Origin: Streptomyces luomodiensis
GTDB taxonomy: Bacteria; Actinomycetota; Actinomycetes; Streptomycetales; Streptomycetaceae
DNA: 64,000 bases
Assembly: GCF_031679605.1 (NCBI RefSeq)
Contig: NZ_CP117522.1
Location: forward strand, 3,534,001-3,598,000
Reading direction: 5' to 3'
Shown here: positions 36,695 to 64,000 of the stretch, one piece after another
Numbering within the stretch: the first letter of the stretch is position 1
How the letters are laid out: each line of letters starts with the position of its first letter
Position numbers and translations under genes: made by a program
The notes under the pieces: model-generated
Seen by the model: only the letters and a program-made list of their open reading frames with translations
What the model was told of the DNA's origin: nothing
Database searches by the model: none

Positions 36695-37696
36695 ATGAAC
36701 CCAACACGTCCCATTGATTTCGCCGTCGTTGTCGACGGCTTGGTCAAGAAGTACCCAGGCCGGCCCGTTCCGGCTGTCGACAATCTCAGCTTCACCGTGA
36801 AGCACGGTGAGGTCTTCGGCTTCCTCGGCCCCAACGGAGCGGGCAAGACCACCACCATCGGCATCCTGACCACCCGGGTCGCCCCCAGTGGCGGACGCGC
36901 CTTCGTGCAGGGTGTCGATGTGATAGCCAGGCCGGCGGTGGCCCGCCAGTCCTTCGCCGTCGTGCCGCAGCGCAACAACCTCGACCGATCGCTGACGATC
37001 CGTCAGAACCTGCTGTTCCACGCCGGCTACCACGGGCTCTCCCGCTCGGAGCGGAACCGGCTGGCGGACGAGAGCCTGGAGTGGCTCGGCCTCAGCGACC
37101 ACGCCAAGGCTCGGGCGGACGAGGTCTCCGGCGGCCAGGCGCAGCGCGTGATGATCGCGCGGGCACTGATGCACCGTCCCCGGGTGCTGTTCCTCGACGA
37201 GCCGGCCACCGGCCTGGACCCGCAGTCGCAGATCTTCGTGCGCGACCGGGTGGCCGAGCTGAAGACCCGTGGCGTGACGGTGGTGATCACCACCCACGAC
37301 ATGGAGGAGGCATCCAGGCTGTGTGACCGGATCGGCATCGTCGATCACGGCAAGCTGCTCGCCCTGGACACCCCCGAGGCGCTGACCGGCAGGATGAGCA
37401 ACACCGCCCTGACCGTCACGGTGCGGCCGCCGTACAGCGGAATGAACGGCGTGGTCCACATGGTGCAGAGCCTCGGTGTCGCCGAGCGGGTCGAGGTGCT
37501 CCAGCAGGAGGAGGGCACACCCGACGGCGACGGCACCTTCCGGATGAAGGTCTACAGCAACGCGCCGTCCTCCGTACTCCTGCCCACCGTCATCAAGGCC
37601 CTGTCCGACACCGGCTGTGAAATCAAGGACCTGAATGTGAGCAAGGCGAGTCTGGAAGACGTGTTCGTCGAGCTGACGGGGAAGGAGATGCGGTGA
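36695..37696 (+). CDS. ABC exporter ATP-binding protein (DrrA-like)
   Basis: The 333-residue ATPase has Walker A GPNGAGKTT (about 48-56), signature VSGGQAQRV, Walker B VLFLDEPATGL, H-loop TTHDMEEA and a C-terminal DrrA-type extension. It powers the membrane protein encoded next, to which it is coupled by a GTGA overlap at 37693-37696. Such DrrAB-type pairs export the polyketide and give self-resistance. The ATG lacks a strong Shine-Dalgarno. Confidence 0.93.
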   Translation: MNPTRPIDFAVVVDGLVKKYPGRPVPAVDNLSFTVKHGEVFGFLGPNGAGKTTTIGILTTRVAPSGGRAFVQGVDVIARPAVARQSFAVVPQRNNLDRSLTIRQNLLFHAGYHGLSRSERNRLADESLEWLGLSDHAKARADEVSGGQAQRVMIARALMHRPRVLFLDEPATGLDPQSQIFVRDRVAELKTRGVTVVITTHDMEEASRLCDRIGIVDHGKLLALDTPEALTGRMSNTALTVTVRPPYSGMNGVVHMVQSLGVAERVEVLQQEEGTPDGDGTFRMKVYSNAPSSVLLPTVIKALSDTGCEIKDLNVSKASLEDVFVELTGKEMR

Positions 37697-39135
37697 GCAC
37701 CTCCGCACGCCCCCCGTCCTCGACGGGCGAGACCACCGGCGCCAAGGCCACGGAGGAGAAGCCCGCGAGCAGCGCCACGCCGTCCGCGAGCCAGGGCGGC
37801 GGCCAGGCCCCCTCCGGCGACAAGCCGGCCGAGCGCAAGGTCCCCGACCCCAGGACCCCTGCCCCCGCCGCGCCGGCTCGGGACAAGGGCGACGACGACA
37901 GGGCCGCCGAGATCAAGGCCGCCGAGGACGACGGCTTCGAGGACACCCGGACCGTGCTCGTCCGGTCCAAGTCGCCGAACGCCGCGCCCGCCGCCGAGGA
38001 ACGGGCCGAGGAGCGGAAGGCCCCCGCGGCCCCGCCGGTCAAGCAGCCCACGTCGCACGAGACCAGGCACCACGAGCCCAAGCCGCTCGACACCCGCCCC
38101 CATGAGCACAGGCACCACCAGCCGACGGGGTCCGGGACCACGCACGGCGACATCGGCGACACCCTGACGCTGGTCATCAAGCCCCAGCCGGCCCCGTCGG
38201 CCTCCCAGGCCGCGCAGGACGCCAAGGCCGCGCTGAACGCCATCATCGCGGCGGCCGAAGCCCGTTCGCCCCTCGTGGAGCCCGAGCCGGAGCGCGGACT
38301 CGAACTCGAACTGCCCGACGGAAAGCGCCGCGGCGGACGCCACCGGCGCCGCGCCAGCCGGTGGCGGACGTTCTTCTTCATCCTGTGGCGGGACATCTTC
38401 GTCACCGGCCGCGAGATGGGCCCCTTCCTGGGGCAGGTCATCGTGGAACCGTTCTTCATGCTGTTCGTCTTCGGCAAGGTGCTCGGCGAGATCGGCATGA
38501 CCCAGCCCGGTTTCCAGCAGGTGCTGCTGCCCGGTGTGGTGGCGCTGAACAGCTTCCTGGTCGCCCTGCAGAACACCGCGTTGCCCCTGGCCATCGACTT
38601 CTCCTGGACCAAGGAGATCGAGGACCGATTGCTCTCGCCGCTGCCGGTCGGCCTGGTGGCGGTGGAGAAGGCCATCTTCGGAGCGATGCGCGGGGTGATC
38701 GGCGCCCTGGTCATGATCCCGATCGGTCTGTGGCTGCTGGACGACGTCTCCTGGCCGCTGTCCAAGATGCCGGAGACCTTGGGCATCCTCGCCCTCGGCG
38801 GACTGGTCGGCGCCGCGGTCGGGCTCACCCTCGGCACCCTGACGCCCGCCCGCCACATCTCCATCGTCTTCGCCATGACGCTCACCCCGATCATGTTCAC
38901 CGGGGCCACGCAGTTCCCGTGGCGGAGCCTGGAGGGCGTCCGCTGGTTCCAGATCCTGTGCTCCGTCAACCCGCTGACCTACGTCACCGAGGCGATGCGC
39001 GGGCTGCTGCTGCCCTCCGGCCCCGGAATCCCGGAGTCGATCCCGCTGTGGATCTGCGGATGCGCCATCGGGGCGTCCATCCTGATCTACGGGTTCATCG
39101 GTATCCGGGGCTTCAACCGCCGGGCGCAGGACTGA
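37693..39135 (+). CDS. ABC-2 type exporter permease with long disordered N-terminal extension
   Basis: The 480-residue protein has a typical ABC-2 permease in its C-terminal half (about residues 220-475, six helices, starting RTFFFILWRDIFVTG). The first about 215 residues are unusual: Pro/Ala/Glu-rich, hydrophilic and charged. They include a His-rich patch (HETRHH, HEHRHH near 115-140) and end in the basic GKRRGGRHRRRASR. This segment is probably cytosolic and disordered. DrrB proteins are normally about 250-280 residues, so the extension is extra. The GTG start overlaps the ATPase stop; a later start is possible, but the coding bias of the extension fits translation. Confidence 0.88.
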   Translation: MSTSARPPSSTGETTGAKATEEKPASSATPSASQGGGQAPSGDKPAERKVPDPRTPAPAAPARDKGDDDRAAEIKAAEDDGFEDTRTVLVRSKSPNAAPAAEERAEERKAPAAPPVKQPTSHETRHHEPKPLDTRPHEHRHHQPTGSGTTHGDIGDTLTLVIKPQPAPSASQAAQDAKAALNAIIAAAEARSPLVEPEPERGLELELPDGKRRGGRHRRRASRWRTFFFILWRDIFVTGREMGPFLGQVIVEPFFMLFVFGKVLGEIGMTQPGFQQVLLPGVVALNSFLVALQNTALPLAIDFSWTKEIEDRLLSPLPVGLVAVEKAIFGAMRGVIGALVMIPIGLWLLDDVSWPLSKMPETLGILALGGLVGAAVGLTLGTLTPARHISIVFAMTLTPIMFTGATQFPWRSLEGVRWFQILCSVNPLTYVTEAMRGLLLPSGPGIPESIPLWICGCAIGASILIYGFIGIRGFNRRAQD

Positions 39136-39169
39136 GCGACGGCAGGTCCAGAGAGTAAGGCACCACACC

Positions 39170-40108
39170 ATGACGGCATCCGAGCAGACGAAGACAGCCA
39201 TCGTGTTCCCGGGCATGGGACCCTCCAGCTTCTCCGAGGTGGGCAGGTTCCTGACGCTCGACCCGTTCGCCCGCAAGCGGCTCGCCGAGGCCGACGACGC
39301 GCTCGGCTACTCGGTCTTCGACCGGCTCCGCGACTCCGAGGACGACTACTCCGAGGCCACCCAGATCGCCTTCCTGGTGAACTCGATGGCCTCGGCGGAC
39401 CGGGCGGAGCAGGAACACGGCCTGGTCCCGGACCTGTGCGTGGGACCCAGCTTCGGGCAGAAGGCGGCGGCGGCCTACGTCAGCTCGCTGCCGTTTCCCG
39501 AGGTGGTGCGGCTCACCGCGGAACTGGCCCGCTGTGAACACGCCTACTTCACCGAGGAGTACCAGGACGCGGTCACCCACACCTTCGTCCGCACCCCGCA
39601 GGAGAAGCTGACGGAGATCCTCGCCGAGTTCGATGAACGCGGTGAGTGGTACGACTACTCCGGCTACCTCGACGACGGCTTCTTCATGGTCTCGCTGCGC
39701 GAGAAGGAGCTGGAGGGGTTCAAGAAGGCGATCAGCCAGGCCGGCGGCTACTCCATGTACACCATGGTCCCGGCGGTGCACGCGCCCGCGTTCGCGGAGC
39801 TGCGGCGCCGGGCCGCCGAGGAGATCCTGCCGAGGTACGACCTCAAGGACCCCAAGCTGCCCGTGGTCACCGACCAGGACGGCACGATCGTGACCTCGGC
39901 CGACGAGCTGCGCACCATGCTGCTGGACACCTTCGACCTGCCGATCCACTGGCCCAAGGTCGTGGACACGCTGAAGGACGCCGGGGTGTCGAAGATGTAC
40001 ATCACCGGGCCGGACAACCTCTTCCACCGGCTGGACCGCACCAAGTCCAACTTCGAGGTGGTGACGGTGGGTCCGGGCAAGCGCTCGCGCCCCGCCCGGA
40101 AACGCTGA
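39170..40108 (+). CDS. Stand-alone acyltransferase (probable starter-unit AT)
   Basis: The 312-residue protein is of the FabD/malonyl-CoA:ACP acyltransferase fold. Ser94 (GPSFGQ) and His204 are at the catalytic positions. The usual GHS is GPS. The carboxylate-binding Arg (25 residues after the Ser in FabD) is Leu119, so malonyl-type substrates should not be held. Stand-alone ATs of this kind move a monoacyl starter from CoA to an ACP. With the oxidase and ligase genes nearby, the likely task is 4-guanidinobutyryl transfer to the loading ACP (inference). The start has a purine-rich GAGAGTAAGG upstream. Confidence 0.8.
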   Translation: MTASEQTKTAIVFPGMGPSSFSEVGRFLTLDPFARKRLAEADDALGYSVFDRLRDSEDDYSEATQIAFLVNSMASADRAEQEHGLVPDLCVGPSFGQKAAAAYVSSLPFPEVVRLTAELARCEHAYFTEEYQDAVTHTFVRTPQEKLTEILAEFDERGEWYDYSGYLDDGFFMVSLREKELEGFKKAISQAGGYSMYTMVPAVHAPAFAELRRRAAEEILPRYDLKDPKLPVVTDQDGTIVTSADELRTMLLDTFDLPIHWPKVVDTLKDAGVSKMYITGPDNLFHRLDRTKSNFEVVTVGPGKRSRPARKR

Positions 40109-40321
40109 TCGCCCCTCCGCGGCACTCGGCCCCTCTCGCCCCGTCGATCGTGTGATCGGCGGGGCGATGTGCTGCGCGGCGGCTGGTCCGGGCCGGCTCC
40201 GCGAGAGCCACTGCGTTCAGCGGCCCCGCGCTGTATCCGCTGGGATGTGTCCGCGGGATGTCTCCGCCGGTGACCTCACTGGTCCGCCCGGCCGTGTCCG
40301 CGCCGGCATTCCGCCCGTACG

Positions 40322-40370
40322 ACGACGTCGGTCCCCGAGCCCGCGTCCGGGGCTCGGGAACCGACGTCGT
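40322..40370. terminator. Long hairpin, 20 bp with one mismatch
   Basis: ACGACGTCGGT (40322-40332) pairs with ACCGACGTCGT (40360-40370). After one C/A mismatch the arms continue as CCCGAGCCC/GGGCTCGGG around a 7-base loop. There is no T-run on either side. Confidence 0.7.
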
Positions 40371-40406
40371 GCCGGGCCCGAATCGGCCAACAGCGTCTTG
40401 GGGGGC

Positions 40407-40440
40407 GGGGCGGGCCCTTTCGGGTGGGCCCGCCCCTTTT
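40407..40440 (+). terminator. Intrinsic terminator after the acyltransferase gene
   Basis: GGGGCGGGCCC (40407-40417) pairs with GGGCCCGCCCC (40426-40436), followed by TTTT. Confidence 0.88.
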
Positions 40441-40456
40441 GGCGCCGCAGCGCCCG

Positions 40457-57343
<16,887 letters not shown>

Positions 57344-57403
57344 GCGTGCGTTTCCTTAAGACGAACCCGGAAGGCGGGTCACTTCACGTCGGCCACGGTC
57401 ACT

Positions 57404-60400
57404 TCAGGAGATTCCGAATTCCTTGCCGATGAAGTCGAAGAGGTCGTCGTCCGTGGCGGACTCGATCTCCTCGACGACCTCGGCGCCGTCTTCCGGTCCT
57501 CGGTTGTCGTTCCATTGCGCGAGCAGCGCCTGCAACCGCGCGGTGATCCTGCTCCGGCCATCGTCGTCCGGGGTGGCTCCGGCCAGGGACTTCTCCAGCC
57601 CGTCGAGCTCCGCGAGCAGCGCGGAGACCGCCGTCGCGTCGTCCGGCAGGATTTCGCCCCGCAGGTACTCGACCAGCGCGCCCGGTGTCGGGTAGTCGAA
57701 GACCAGCGTTGCCGGCAGCCGGACTCCGGTGGCCGCGTTCAGCCGGTTACGCAGCTCCAGCGCGGTGAGCGAGTCGAAGCCGACCTCGCTGAACGAGCGG
57801 GCCGGGTCGACCGTCTCCGGGCCCGGGTAGCCGAGGACGACCGCCACCTGGGTGCACACCAGCTCCAGCAGCGCCTCCTCCCGCTCGGGCTCGGAGAGCC
57901 CGGCGAGCCGCTCCCGCAGCGCCTCGGCACCGGCCGCGGCGGCCGCCGCGGACTCCGCCGCGCGCCGCGCCGGGGCCCGCACCAGTCCGCGGAAGAGCGC
58001 CGGGAGCATGCCGCTGCCCGCCTGTGCCCTCAGCGCCACCATGTCCAGCGGCAGCGGCACCAGCAGCGCCTCGTCCGAGCCCCGCGCGGCGTCGAACAGC
58101 TCCAGGCCGCTCTCCGGTGTGAGCGCCCCGACGCCGCCGCGCTGGATCCGGGCGATCTCGGTCTCGTCCAGCTCACCGGCCATACCACCGCCCACCGACC
58201 ACAGGCCCCAGGCGAGGGAGGTGGCGGGCAGTCCTTCGGCCCGGCGGCGCTGGGCGAGGGCGTCCAGGAACGCGTTGGCCGCCGCGTAGTTGCCCTGGCC
58301 CGCGCCGCCGAACACACCGGCGGCCGAGGAGAACAGCACGAACGCCGACAGGTCCTTCTCCCGGGTCAGCTCGTGCAGGTTCCACGCGGCGTCCACCTTC
58401 GGGCGGAGCACGGTGTCCATGCGTTCGGGTGTCAGCGAGCCGATCACCCCGTCGTCCAGCACACCGGCGGTGTGCACCACGGCGGTCAGCGGGTGCTCGG
58501 CGGGGAGGTCGGCGAGGACGGTGGCGAGCGCCTCCCGGTCCGCCACATCGCAGGCCGCCCACCGTGCCTCGGCGCCCGACTCGGCCAGTTCGGCGGTGAG
58601 TTCGGCGGCGCCGGGGGCCCGCTCGCCACGGCGGCCGACCAGCAGCAGCCGCCGTACGCCGTGCTCGGCCACCAGATGGCGGGCGAACAGCCCGCCCAGG
58701 GTGCCGGTGGCGCCAGTGATCAGGACGGTGCCGTCGGGATCGAACGCGGGAGCCTCCGGCTCGGCGGCCACGGCGGCCCGCGCCAGCCTCGGCGCCCGGA
58801 CGACGCCGTCGCGCACGGCGACCTGCGGTTCGCCCGTGGCCAGGGCGGCGGCCACGGTCTCCCGCGGCTCACCCCGGCCATCGGTGTCCACCAGGACGAT
58901 CCGGTCCGGGTTCTCCGCCTGGGCGGAGCGCACCAGGCCCCAGACGGCGGCGTGTGCCGGGTCGGTCGCCGGCTCGTCCGCGGTGGCGGCCACCGCGCCG
59001 GAGGTGAGCACGACCAGGCGCGCGTCCGTGAAGTGCTCATCGGCCAGCCAGGTCTGGATCAGGGCCAGCGCCTGGGCGGTGGCCCGGTGCGCCGCGTCGG
59101 CCACGTTGGTGTCGCCGTCCCCGCCCGCGGGAGGTGCCGCGTCCGGCAAGGAGACGACCACGTACTCCGGGGCCGCCGTGCCGGCGGCCGTCGCGGCGGC
59201 CAGCGCGGCCAGATCCGGGTGGGCGGTGAGGCCCAGGGCGTCGGCGCCCAGGACCGCCCAGCGGTCGGGCGACACCTCGCCGGACGACGCCGGGACGGGC
59301 ATCCAGTCCAGCCGGAAGAGGGAGTCGGACGCGCCGGCCGAGCGGGCCGCGCCGAGCTGCTCCGGGGAGACCGTGCGCAGCACAAGGCCCTCGACCGACG
59401 CCACCGGGGCGCCCGCCACATCGGCGAGCTCCAGCGACACCGTGCCCGTGGCCGCGCCGACGAGCCGCACCCGCAGCGCGGCGGCGCCGACGGCGTGCAG
59501 CGACACCCCGGTCCAGGAGAACGGCAACCGGCCCTGGCCGTCGCCCTGTTCGTCCGCCTGGAGCCCCAGCGCGTGCAGCGCGGCGTCCAGCAGTGCGGGG
59601 TGCAGGCCGTACGCGGCGGCGTCGGACGTCCAGTCCTCCGGCAGCCGCACCTCGGCGAACACCTCGTCCTCGCGCCGCCAGGCGGCGGTCAGCCCCTGGA
59701 ACCCCGGCCCGTAGTCGAAGCCCGCCTCGGCCAGGCCGTCGTAGAGCCCGTCGGTCTCGATCTTCTCGGCGTCGGCGGGCGGCCAGGCGACCAGATCGAA
59801 CGACGGCGCCGCGCCGTCCGACGCCGTCAGCGCGCCGGTGGCGTGCCGCAGCCACGGCTCGTCGGCCGGGGCGCCCTCGGTCCGCGAGTGCAGGGTCAGC
59901 GCCCGGCGCCCGGTGTCATCGGGCGCGGCGAGCGACAGCCGCAGCTGAACGGCGCCCTGGTCGGGCACGATCAGCGGCGCCTCCAGCGTCAGCTCCTCCA
60001 GCCGGTCGCAGCCCACGTGGTCCCCGGCGCGCAGCGCCAGCTCCAGGAACGCGGTGCCCGGCAGCAGCACCGTGCCCATCACGGCGTGGTCGGCCAGCCA
60101 GGGCTGGTTCTGCACGGAGAGCCGTCCGGTGAAGGCGATGCCGTCCGAGTCGGGCAGCTCCACGGCGGCGCCCAGCAGCGGATGGTCCGCCGCGTGCAGG
60201 CCGATCGCGGCGGCGTCACCGCCGGCCGGTCCGGGCTTCAGCCAGAAGGAACGGCGCTGGAAGGCGTACGTCGGCAGCTCGACCCGCCGGGCGCCGTACG
60301 GGGCGTACAGCGCCGCGAAGTCCACGGCGGCGCCCCGGACCTGGGCGGTGCCGACGGCGGTGAGCAGCGTCTCGGCCTCGGCGCGGTCCTTGCGCAGCGC

Positions 60401-63400
60401 GGCGGCGTAGGAGCCGCCGCTCTCGGTGGCGCATTCCTGCGCCATCGCGGTGAGCACCCCGTCCGGGCCCAGTTCGACATAGGCGGTGACGCCCTCGGCT
60501 TCCAGGGTGCGCACGCCATCGAGGAAGCGGACCGCCTCGCGGGCGTGGCGCACCCAGAAGTCCGGGCTGGTGATCTCTTCGGCCGAGACCACGGCTCCGG
60601 TCAGGTTGGACACGATGGGAATGCGCGGAGCCTGGTACGTCAGCTCCCGCGCCACCTCGCGGAAGGCGTCGAGCATGCCGTCCATGTGGGGCGAGTGGAA
60701 GGCGTGGCTGACGGTGAGCCGCTTGGTCTTGCGGCCCTCCGCCTCGAAGGACGCCGCGATCTCCAGCGCCGCGTCCTCGTCGCCCGCGACCACGACCGAG
60801 GTGGGGCCGTTGACGGCCGCGATGCTCACCCGCTTGCCCAGCTGCGGGGCCACCTCCTCCTCGGACGCCTGGACGGCGATCATCGCGCCCCCCGTGGGCA
60901 GCGCCTGCATCAGCCGGCCGCGCGCGGCCACCAGCCGGCACGCGTCCGCGAGCGACAGCACATCCGCCACATGCGCGGCGGCCAGCTCACCGATGGAGTG
61001 GCCGGAGAGGAAGTCGGGCCGCAGACCCCACGCCTCGACCAGCCGGAACAGCGCCACCTCGACCGCGAACAGCGCGGGCTGGGTGAAGCCCGTCCGGTCC
61101 AGCGCCTCGGCGTCGTCACCGAACAGCACCGTCTTCAACGGCCGTTCCAGATGCGCGTCCAGCTCATCGCAGACCGCGTCGAGAGCCTCCGCGAACACCG
61201 GGTACGCGTCATACAGCTCACGGCCCATCCCGAGCCGCTGGCTGCCCTGCCCCGTGAACAGGAACGCCAGTTTGCCGCCCTCGGCCACCGTGCCGTCGAC
61301 CAGCCCGGCGGCGGTGCGGCCCTCGGCGAGGGCGTCCAGACCGGCCAGGAAGGCGTCCCGGTCACCGGCCACCAGCGCGGCCCGGTGCTCGAAGGACGAC
61401 CGGGCGGTGGCCAGGGAGTGGCCGATGTCGACCAGGGACAGCTCGGGGTGGGCGGCCACGTGGGCCCGCAGCCGGGCGCCCTGGGCGCGCAGCGCCTCCG
61501 GGGACCTGCCGGACAGCACCCACGGCAGCGCGGGCGGCTCGGCGGCCGGGGCCACGGACTCCCGCGCCGGTTCGGCCTCGGACGCCTGCTCGATGATGGC
61601 GTGCGCGTTGGTGCCACTGATACCGAACGAGGACACCGCGGCACGCCGCGGCCGGCCCGTCTCGGGCCACTCCACCTGCTCGGTCAGCAACGACACCGCA
61701 CCCGCCGACCAGTCCACATGCGGCGACGGCTCATCCACATGCAACGTCCGGGGCAGCACACCATGCTCAATGGCCTTGACCATCTTGATGATCCCCGCCA
61801 CACCGGCCGCCGCCTGCGTGTGACCGAAGTTCGACTTCACCGACCCCAGCCACAACGGCGCCTCATCGGTGTGCTCCTGACCGTACGTGGCCAGCAACGC
61901 CTGCGCCTCGATCGGGTCACCCAGCGTCGTACCCGTACCGTGCGCCTCGACGACGTCCACCTCAGCAGCCGTGAGCCGGGCGTTGGCCAGCGCCTGCCGG
62001 ATCACCCGCTGCTGCGACGGACCGTTGGGGGCGGTGAGGCCGTTGCTGGCGCCGTCCTGGTTGATCGCACTGCCGCGCACGACCGCCAGCACCGGGTGAC
62101 CGTTCTTCCGGGCGTCCGACAGCCGCTCCACCAGCAGCATGCCCACACCCTCGCCCCAGGCCGTACCGTCGGCCGCCGCCGCGAACGGCTTGCAACGGCC
62201 ATCGGTCGACAACCCGCGCTGCTTGCTGAAAGCCACGAAGGTGACAGGAGTGGCCATCACGGTCACACCACCGGCCAGCGCCAGCGAGCACTCACCACTG
62301 CGCAGCGCCTGCACCGCCATGTGCAGGGCCACCAGGGACGACGAACACGCCGTGTCCACCGTCACCGCCGGCCCCTCAAGACCGAAGGTGTACGACACCC
62401 GGCCCGACGCCACACTGCCCGAGCTGGCCGTGCCCACATACCCCTCGAGGCCATCGGGCGCACGGTGCAGCAGCGTGCCGTAGTCGTTGTACATCACACC
62501 GGTGTACACACCGGTCCGGCTGCCGCGCAGTGCGTTCGGGTCGATGCCCGCGCGCTCGAACGCCTCCCACGAGGTCTCCAGCAGCAGCCGCTGCTGCGGG
62601 TCCATGGCGAGGGCCTCACGCGGCGAAATCCCGAAGAACACCGGATCGAAGTGATCGGCATCGTGCAGGAAACCACCGTTACGGGCGTAACTGGTGCCCC
62701 GCTTGTCCGGGTCGTCGTCATAGAGCGACTCGATGTCCCAGCCACGGTCCGTGGGCATATCCGTGATCGCGTCCGTGCCCTCGACCACCAGCTTCCACAG
62801 CTCCTCGGGCGAGGTCACCCCGCCGGGGAACCGGCAGCTCATCGCCACAATGGCGATCGGCTCATCAGCACCCGCCGCCGCGGCGACCACGGGAGCGCCC
62901 GTATCCACCTGACTGCCCTGCGCCTCGGCCCGCAGATACGTGGCAAGAGCGACCGGGTTCGGATAGTCGAAGATCAACGTCGCCGGGAGCCGGACCCCGC
63001 TGACCGCTGTCAGACGGTTGCGCAACTCCACCGCGGTCAGCGAGTCGAAACCGATTTCACTGAACGCACGCCGTGGCTCCACCGCCTCCGGCCCGGCATA
63101 ACCGAGCACCGCCGCCACCTGCGCACGCACCAGATCCAGCACGATCGCCTCGGCCTCGGCGTCCGGGACCCCGGCCAACTGCCGGGCCAGCGCACCGGAC
63201 CGTGCGACCGCGGCCGCCTGAGCCGCCCGACGCGGCGGAACCCGCACCAGACCACGGAACAGCGGCGGCAGCATCCCCGCACCCGCCTGAACCCGAAGCG
63301 CGGCCATGTCCAGCGGCAGCGGCACCAACAGCGCCTGGTCCGAGCCCTGCGCGGCATCGAACAGCTCCAGGCCCTGGTCGGCCGTAATGGCGGCCACACC

Positions 63401-64000
63401 ATCGCGCCGCAAGCGCGCGAGCTCCGCCTCCTCCAGCTCCCCGGTCATGGCGCTGGCCTCCGCCCACAGCCCCCAGGCGAGAGAGGTGGCCGGCAGTCCG
63501 GCGGAGCGGCGATGCGCGGCGAGGGCGTCCAGGAAGGCATTGCCCGCCGCGTAGTTGCCCTGCCCCGCGCCACCGAGCACACCGGCGGCCGAGGAGAACA
63601 GCACGAACGCCGACAGATCCAGGTCCCGGGTCAGCTCGTGCAGGTTCCACGCCGCGTCCACCTTCGGACGCAGCACCCGCTCCACGCGCTCCGGCGTCAG
63701 CGACCCGATCACACCGTCGTCCAGCACACCCGCCGTGTGCATCACGGCCCGCAGTGGATGCTCGGCGGGGACGGACGCGAGGACCTGGGCCAAAGCGTCC
63801 CGGTCCGCCACATCGCAGGCGGCCCAGCGCACGTCAGCGCCCAGCTCGGCCAGCTCAGCCGTCAGCTCGGCGGCACCGGGCGCCTGACCGCCACGGCGGC
63901 TGACCAGCAGCAGCCGACGCACACCCCGCTCGGTCACCAGATGGCGCGCGAAGAGATTGCCCAGCATGCCACCGGCACCAGTGATCAACACCGTGCCGTC
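57404..64000 (-). CDS. Modular type I PKS, 3' part (5' end outside window)
   Basis: The visible 2198 residues begin inside a KR ([14 protein letters not shown], Tyr150), followed by an ACP (Ser320). A complete KS-AT-DH-KR-ACP module follows (KS Cys552, AT Ser1002, DH His1305/Asp1472, KR Tyr1905, ACP Ser2077). A C-terminal docking region of about 85 residues ends in [15 protein letters not shown]. The AT is malonyl type (GHSIG, HAFH). The docking end should pair with the N-terminal helix of the next PKS, whose start is 60 bases downstream. The gene runs off the right edge, so more modules and the loading region are outside. Confidence 0.95.
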   Translation of the reverse strand, partial: DGTVLITGAGGMLGNLFARHLVTERGVRRLLLVSRRGGQAPGAAELTAELAELGADVRWAACDVADRDALAQVLASVPAEHPLRAVMHTAGVLDDGVIGSLTPERVERVLRPKVDAAWNLHELTRDLDLSAFVLFSSAAGVLGGAGQGNYAAGNAFLDALAAHRRSAGLPATSLAWGLWAEASAMTGELEEAELARLRRDGVAAITADQGLELFDAAQGSDQALLVPLPLDMAALRVQAGAGMLPPLFRGLVRVPPRRAAQAAAVARSGALARQLAGVPDAEAEAIVLDLVRAQVAAVLGYAGPEAVEPRRAFSEIGFDSLTAVELRNRLTAVSGVRLPATLIFDYPNPVALATYLRAEAQGSQVDTGAPVVAAAAGADEPIAIVAMSCRFPGGVTSPEELWKLVVEGTDAITDMPTDRGWDIESLYDDDPDKRGTSYARNGGFLHDADHFDPVFFGISPREALAMDPQQRLLLETSWEAFERAGIDPNALRGSRTGVYTGVMYNDYGTLLHRAPDGLEGYVGTASSGSVASGRVSYTFGLEGPAVTVDTACSSSLVALHMAVQALRSGECSLALAGGVTVMATPVTFVAFSKQRGLSTDGRCKPFAAAADGTAWGEGVGMLLVERLSDARKNGHPVLAVVRGSAINQDGASNGLTAPNGPSQQRVIRQALANARLTAAEVDVVEAHGTGTTLGDPIEAQALLATYGQEHTDEAPLWLGSVKSNFGHTQAAAGVAGIIKMVKAIEHGVLPRTLHVDEPSPHVDWSAGAVSLLTEQVEWPETGRPRRAAVSSFGISGTNAHAIIEQASEAEPARESVAPAAEPPALPWVLSGRSPEALRAQGARLRAHVAAHPELSLVDIGHSLATARSSFEHRAALVAGDRDAFLAGLDALAEGRTAAGLVDGTVAEGGKLAFLFTGQGSQRLGMGRELYDAYPVFAEALDAVCDELDAHLERPLKTVLFGDDAEALDRTGFTQPALFAVEVALFRLVEAWGLRPDFLSGHSIGELAAAHVADVLSLADACRLVAARGRLMQALPTGGAMIAVQASEEEVAPQLGKRVSIAAVNGPTSVVVAGDEDAALEIAASFEAEGRKTKRLTVSHAFHSPHMDGMLDAFREVARELTYQAPRIPIVSNLTGAVVSAEEITSPDFWVRHAREAVRFLDGVRTLEAEGVTAYVELGPDGVLTAMAQECATESGGSYAAALRKDRAEAETLLTAVGTAQVRGAAVDFAALYAPYGARRVELPTYAFQRRSFWLKPGPAGGDAAAIGLHAADHPLLGAAVELPDSDGIAFTGRLSVQNQPWLADHAVMGTVLLPGTAFLELALRAGDHVGCDRLEELTLEAPLIVPDQGAVQLRLSLAAPDDTGRRALTLHSRTEGAPADEPWLRHATGALTASDGAAPSFDLVAWPPADAEKIETDGLYDGLAEAGFDYGPGFQGLTAAWRREDEVFAEVRLPEDWTSDAAAYGLHPALLDAALHALGLQADEQGDGQGRLPFSWTGVSLHAVGAAALRVRLVGAATGTVSLELADVAGAPVASVEGLVLRTVSPEQLGAARSAGASDSLFRLDWMPVPASSGEVSPDRWAVLGADALGLTAHPDLAALAAATAAGTAAPEYVVVSLPDAAPPAGGDGDTNVADAAHRATAQALALIQTWLADEHFTDARLVVLTSGAVAATADEPATDPAHAAVWGLVRSAQAENPDRIVLVDTDGRGEPRETVAAALATGEPQVAVRDGVVRAPRLARAAVAAEPEAPAFDPDGTVLITGATGTLGGLFARHLVAEHGVRRLLLVGRRGERAPGAAELTAELAESGAEARWAACDVADREALATVLADLPAEHPLTAVVHTAGVLDDGVIGSLTPERMDTVLRPKVDAAWNLHELTREKDLSAFVLFSSAAGVFGGAGQGNYAAANAFLDALAQRRRAEGLPATSLAWGLWSVGGGMAGELDETEIARIQRGGVGALTPESGLELFDAARGSDEALLVPLPLDMVALRAQAGSGMLPALFRGLVRAPARRAAESAAAAAAGAEALRERLAGLSEPEREEALLELVCTQVAVVLGYPGPETVDPARSFSEVGFDSLTALELRNRLNAATGVRLPATLVFDYPTPGALVEYLRGEILPDDATAVSALLAELDGLEKSLAGATPDDDGRSRITARLQALLAQWNDNRGPEDGAEVVEEIESATDDDLFDFIGKEFGIS
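57665..62850 (-). other. PKS module before the gene break: KS-AT-DH-KR-ACP, malonyl-specific
   Basis: KS to ACP are complete with all catalytic motifs; no ER. With modules A to C it gives four consecutive dehydrating modules. Confidence 0.85.
62936..64000 (-). other. Partial PKS module: KR (C-terminal part) and ACP
   Basis: The KR carries LDD and Tyr150, the ACP carries Ser320. The DH/AT/KS part lies beyond the window edge. Confidence 0.8.

Larger units (their letters stand above)
40109..40456. other. Convergent intergenic region between acyltransferase and PKS genes
   Basis: The 348 bases contain no supported gene. They hold two strong hairpins (40322-40370 and 40407-40440) that terminate the convergent operons. 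Confidence 0.7.

Overview
The window is very GC-rich, gene-dense DNA with actinomycete start codons (many GTG, one TTG). It carries typical Streptomyces genes: a PknG-like kinase with PP2C, vWA and FHA partners, a class-E-sortase-type surface protein, an EttA, paired GTPases, and giant modular PKS genes. A Streptomyces chromosome is the best reading. The species cannot be fixed from the sequence.

Positions 1-28000 look like ordinary chromosome. In order: the end of a pknG-like kinase, then PP2C, vWA and FHA proteins (phospho-signalling operon, + strand); an isoaspartyl methyltransferase; a truncated globin; an ettA-thioesterase-hypothetical operon; a thioester-domain cell-wall protein; an SSB paralogue without an acidic tail; two dynamin-like GTPases; tRNA-Arg(TCT) with a perfect terminator; a lone cytochrome aa3 subunit I gene; two tiny genes; a CPA2 antiporter with its RCK_C regulator; a zinc alcohol dehydrogenase; a polyprenyl diphosphate synthase; an agmatinase-family ureohydrolase; a crcB-DUF190-crcB fluoride-export operon; and a LysR regulator.

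From about 28000 to the right edge is a type I polyketide cluster that continues beyond the window. It contains a sulfotransferase, a LAL-type LuxR regulator, an FAD amine oxidase of the L-arginine/tryptophan monooxygenase type, an acyl-CoA ligase, a thioesterase-II-like protein that has lost its catalytic residues, a two-gene ABC exporter, a stand-alone acyltransferase with a non-carboxylate pocket, and two PKS genes on the minus strand. The PKS genes show four complete KS-AT-DH-KR-ACP modules and end in a thioesterase.

The oxidase, ligase and acyltransferase match the known route from L-arginine to a 4-guanidinobutyryl starter unit, used for azalomycin-, ECO-02301- and clethramycin/mediomycin-type aminopolyols. 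The last module has a methylmalonyl-type AT and the three before it malonyl-type ATs, all with intact-looking DH and B-type KR domains. The predicted product end is therefore a 2-methyl polyenoate with at least four conjugated double bonds. With the sulfotransferase this points to a sulfated, clethramycin/mediomycin-like linear polyene, which is an inference.

The most interesting observations are the degenerate thioesterase, a near-perfect PAS-LuxR (PimM-type) operator before the sulfotransferase, a CCCCCTAAA-type repeat shared by the exporter promoter and the agmatinase/crcB intergenic region, and near-identical DNA blocks shared by PKS modules.
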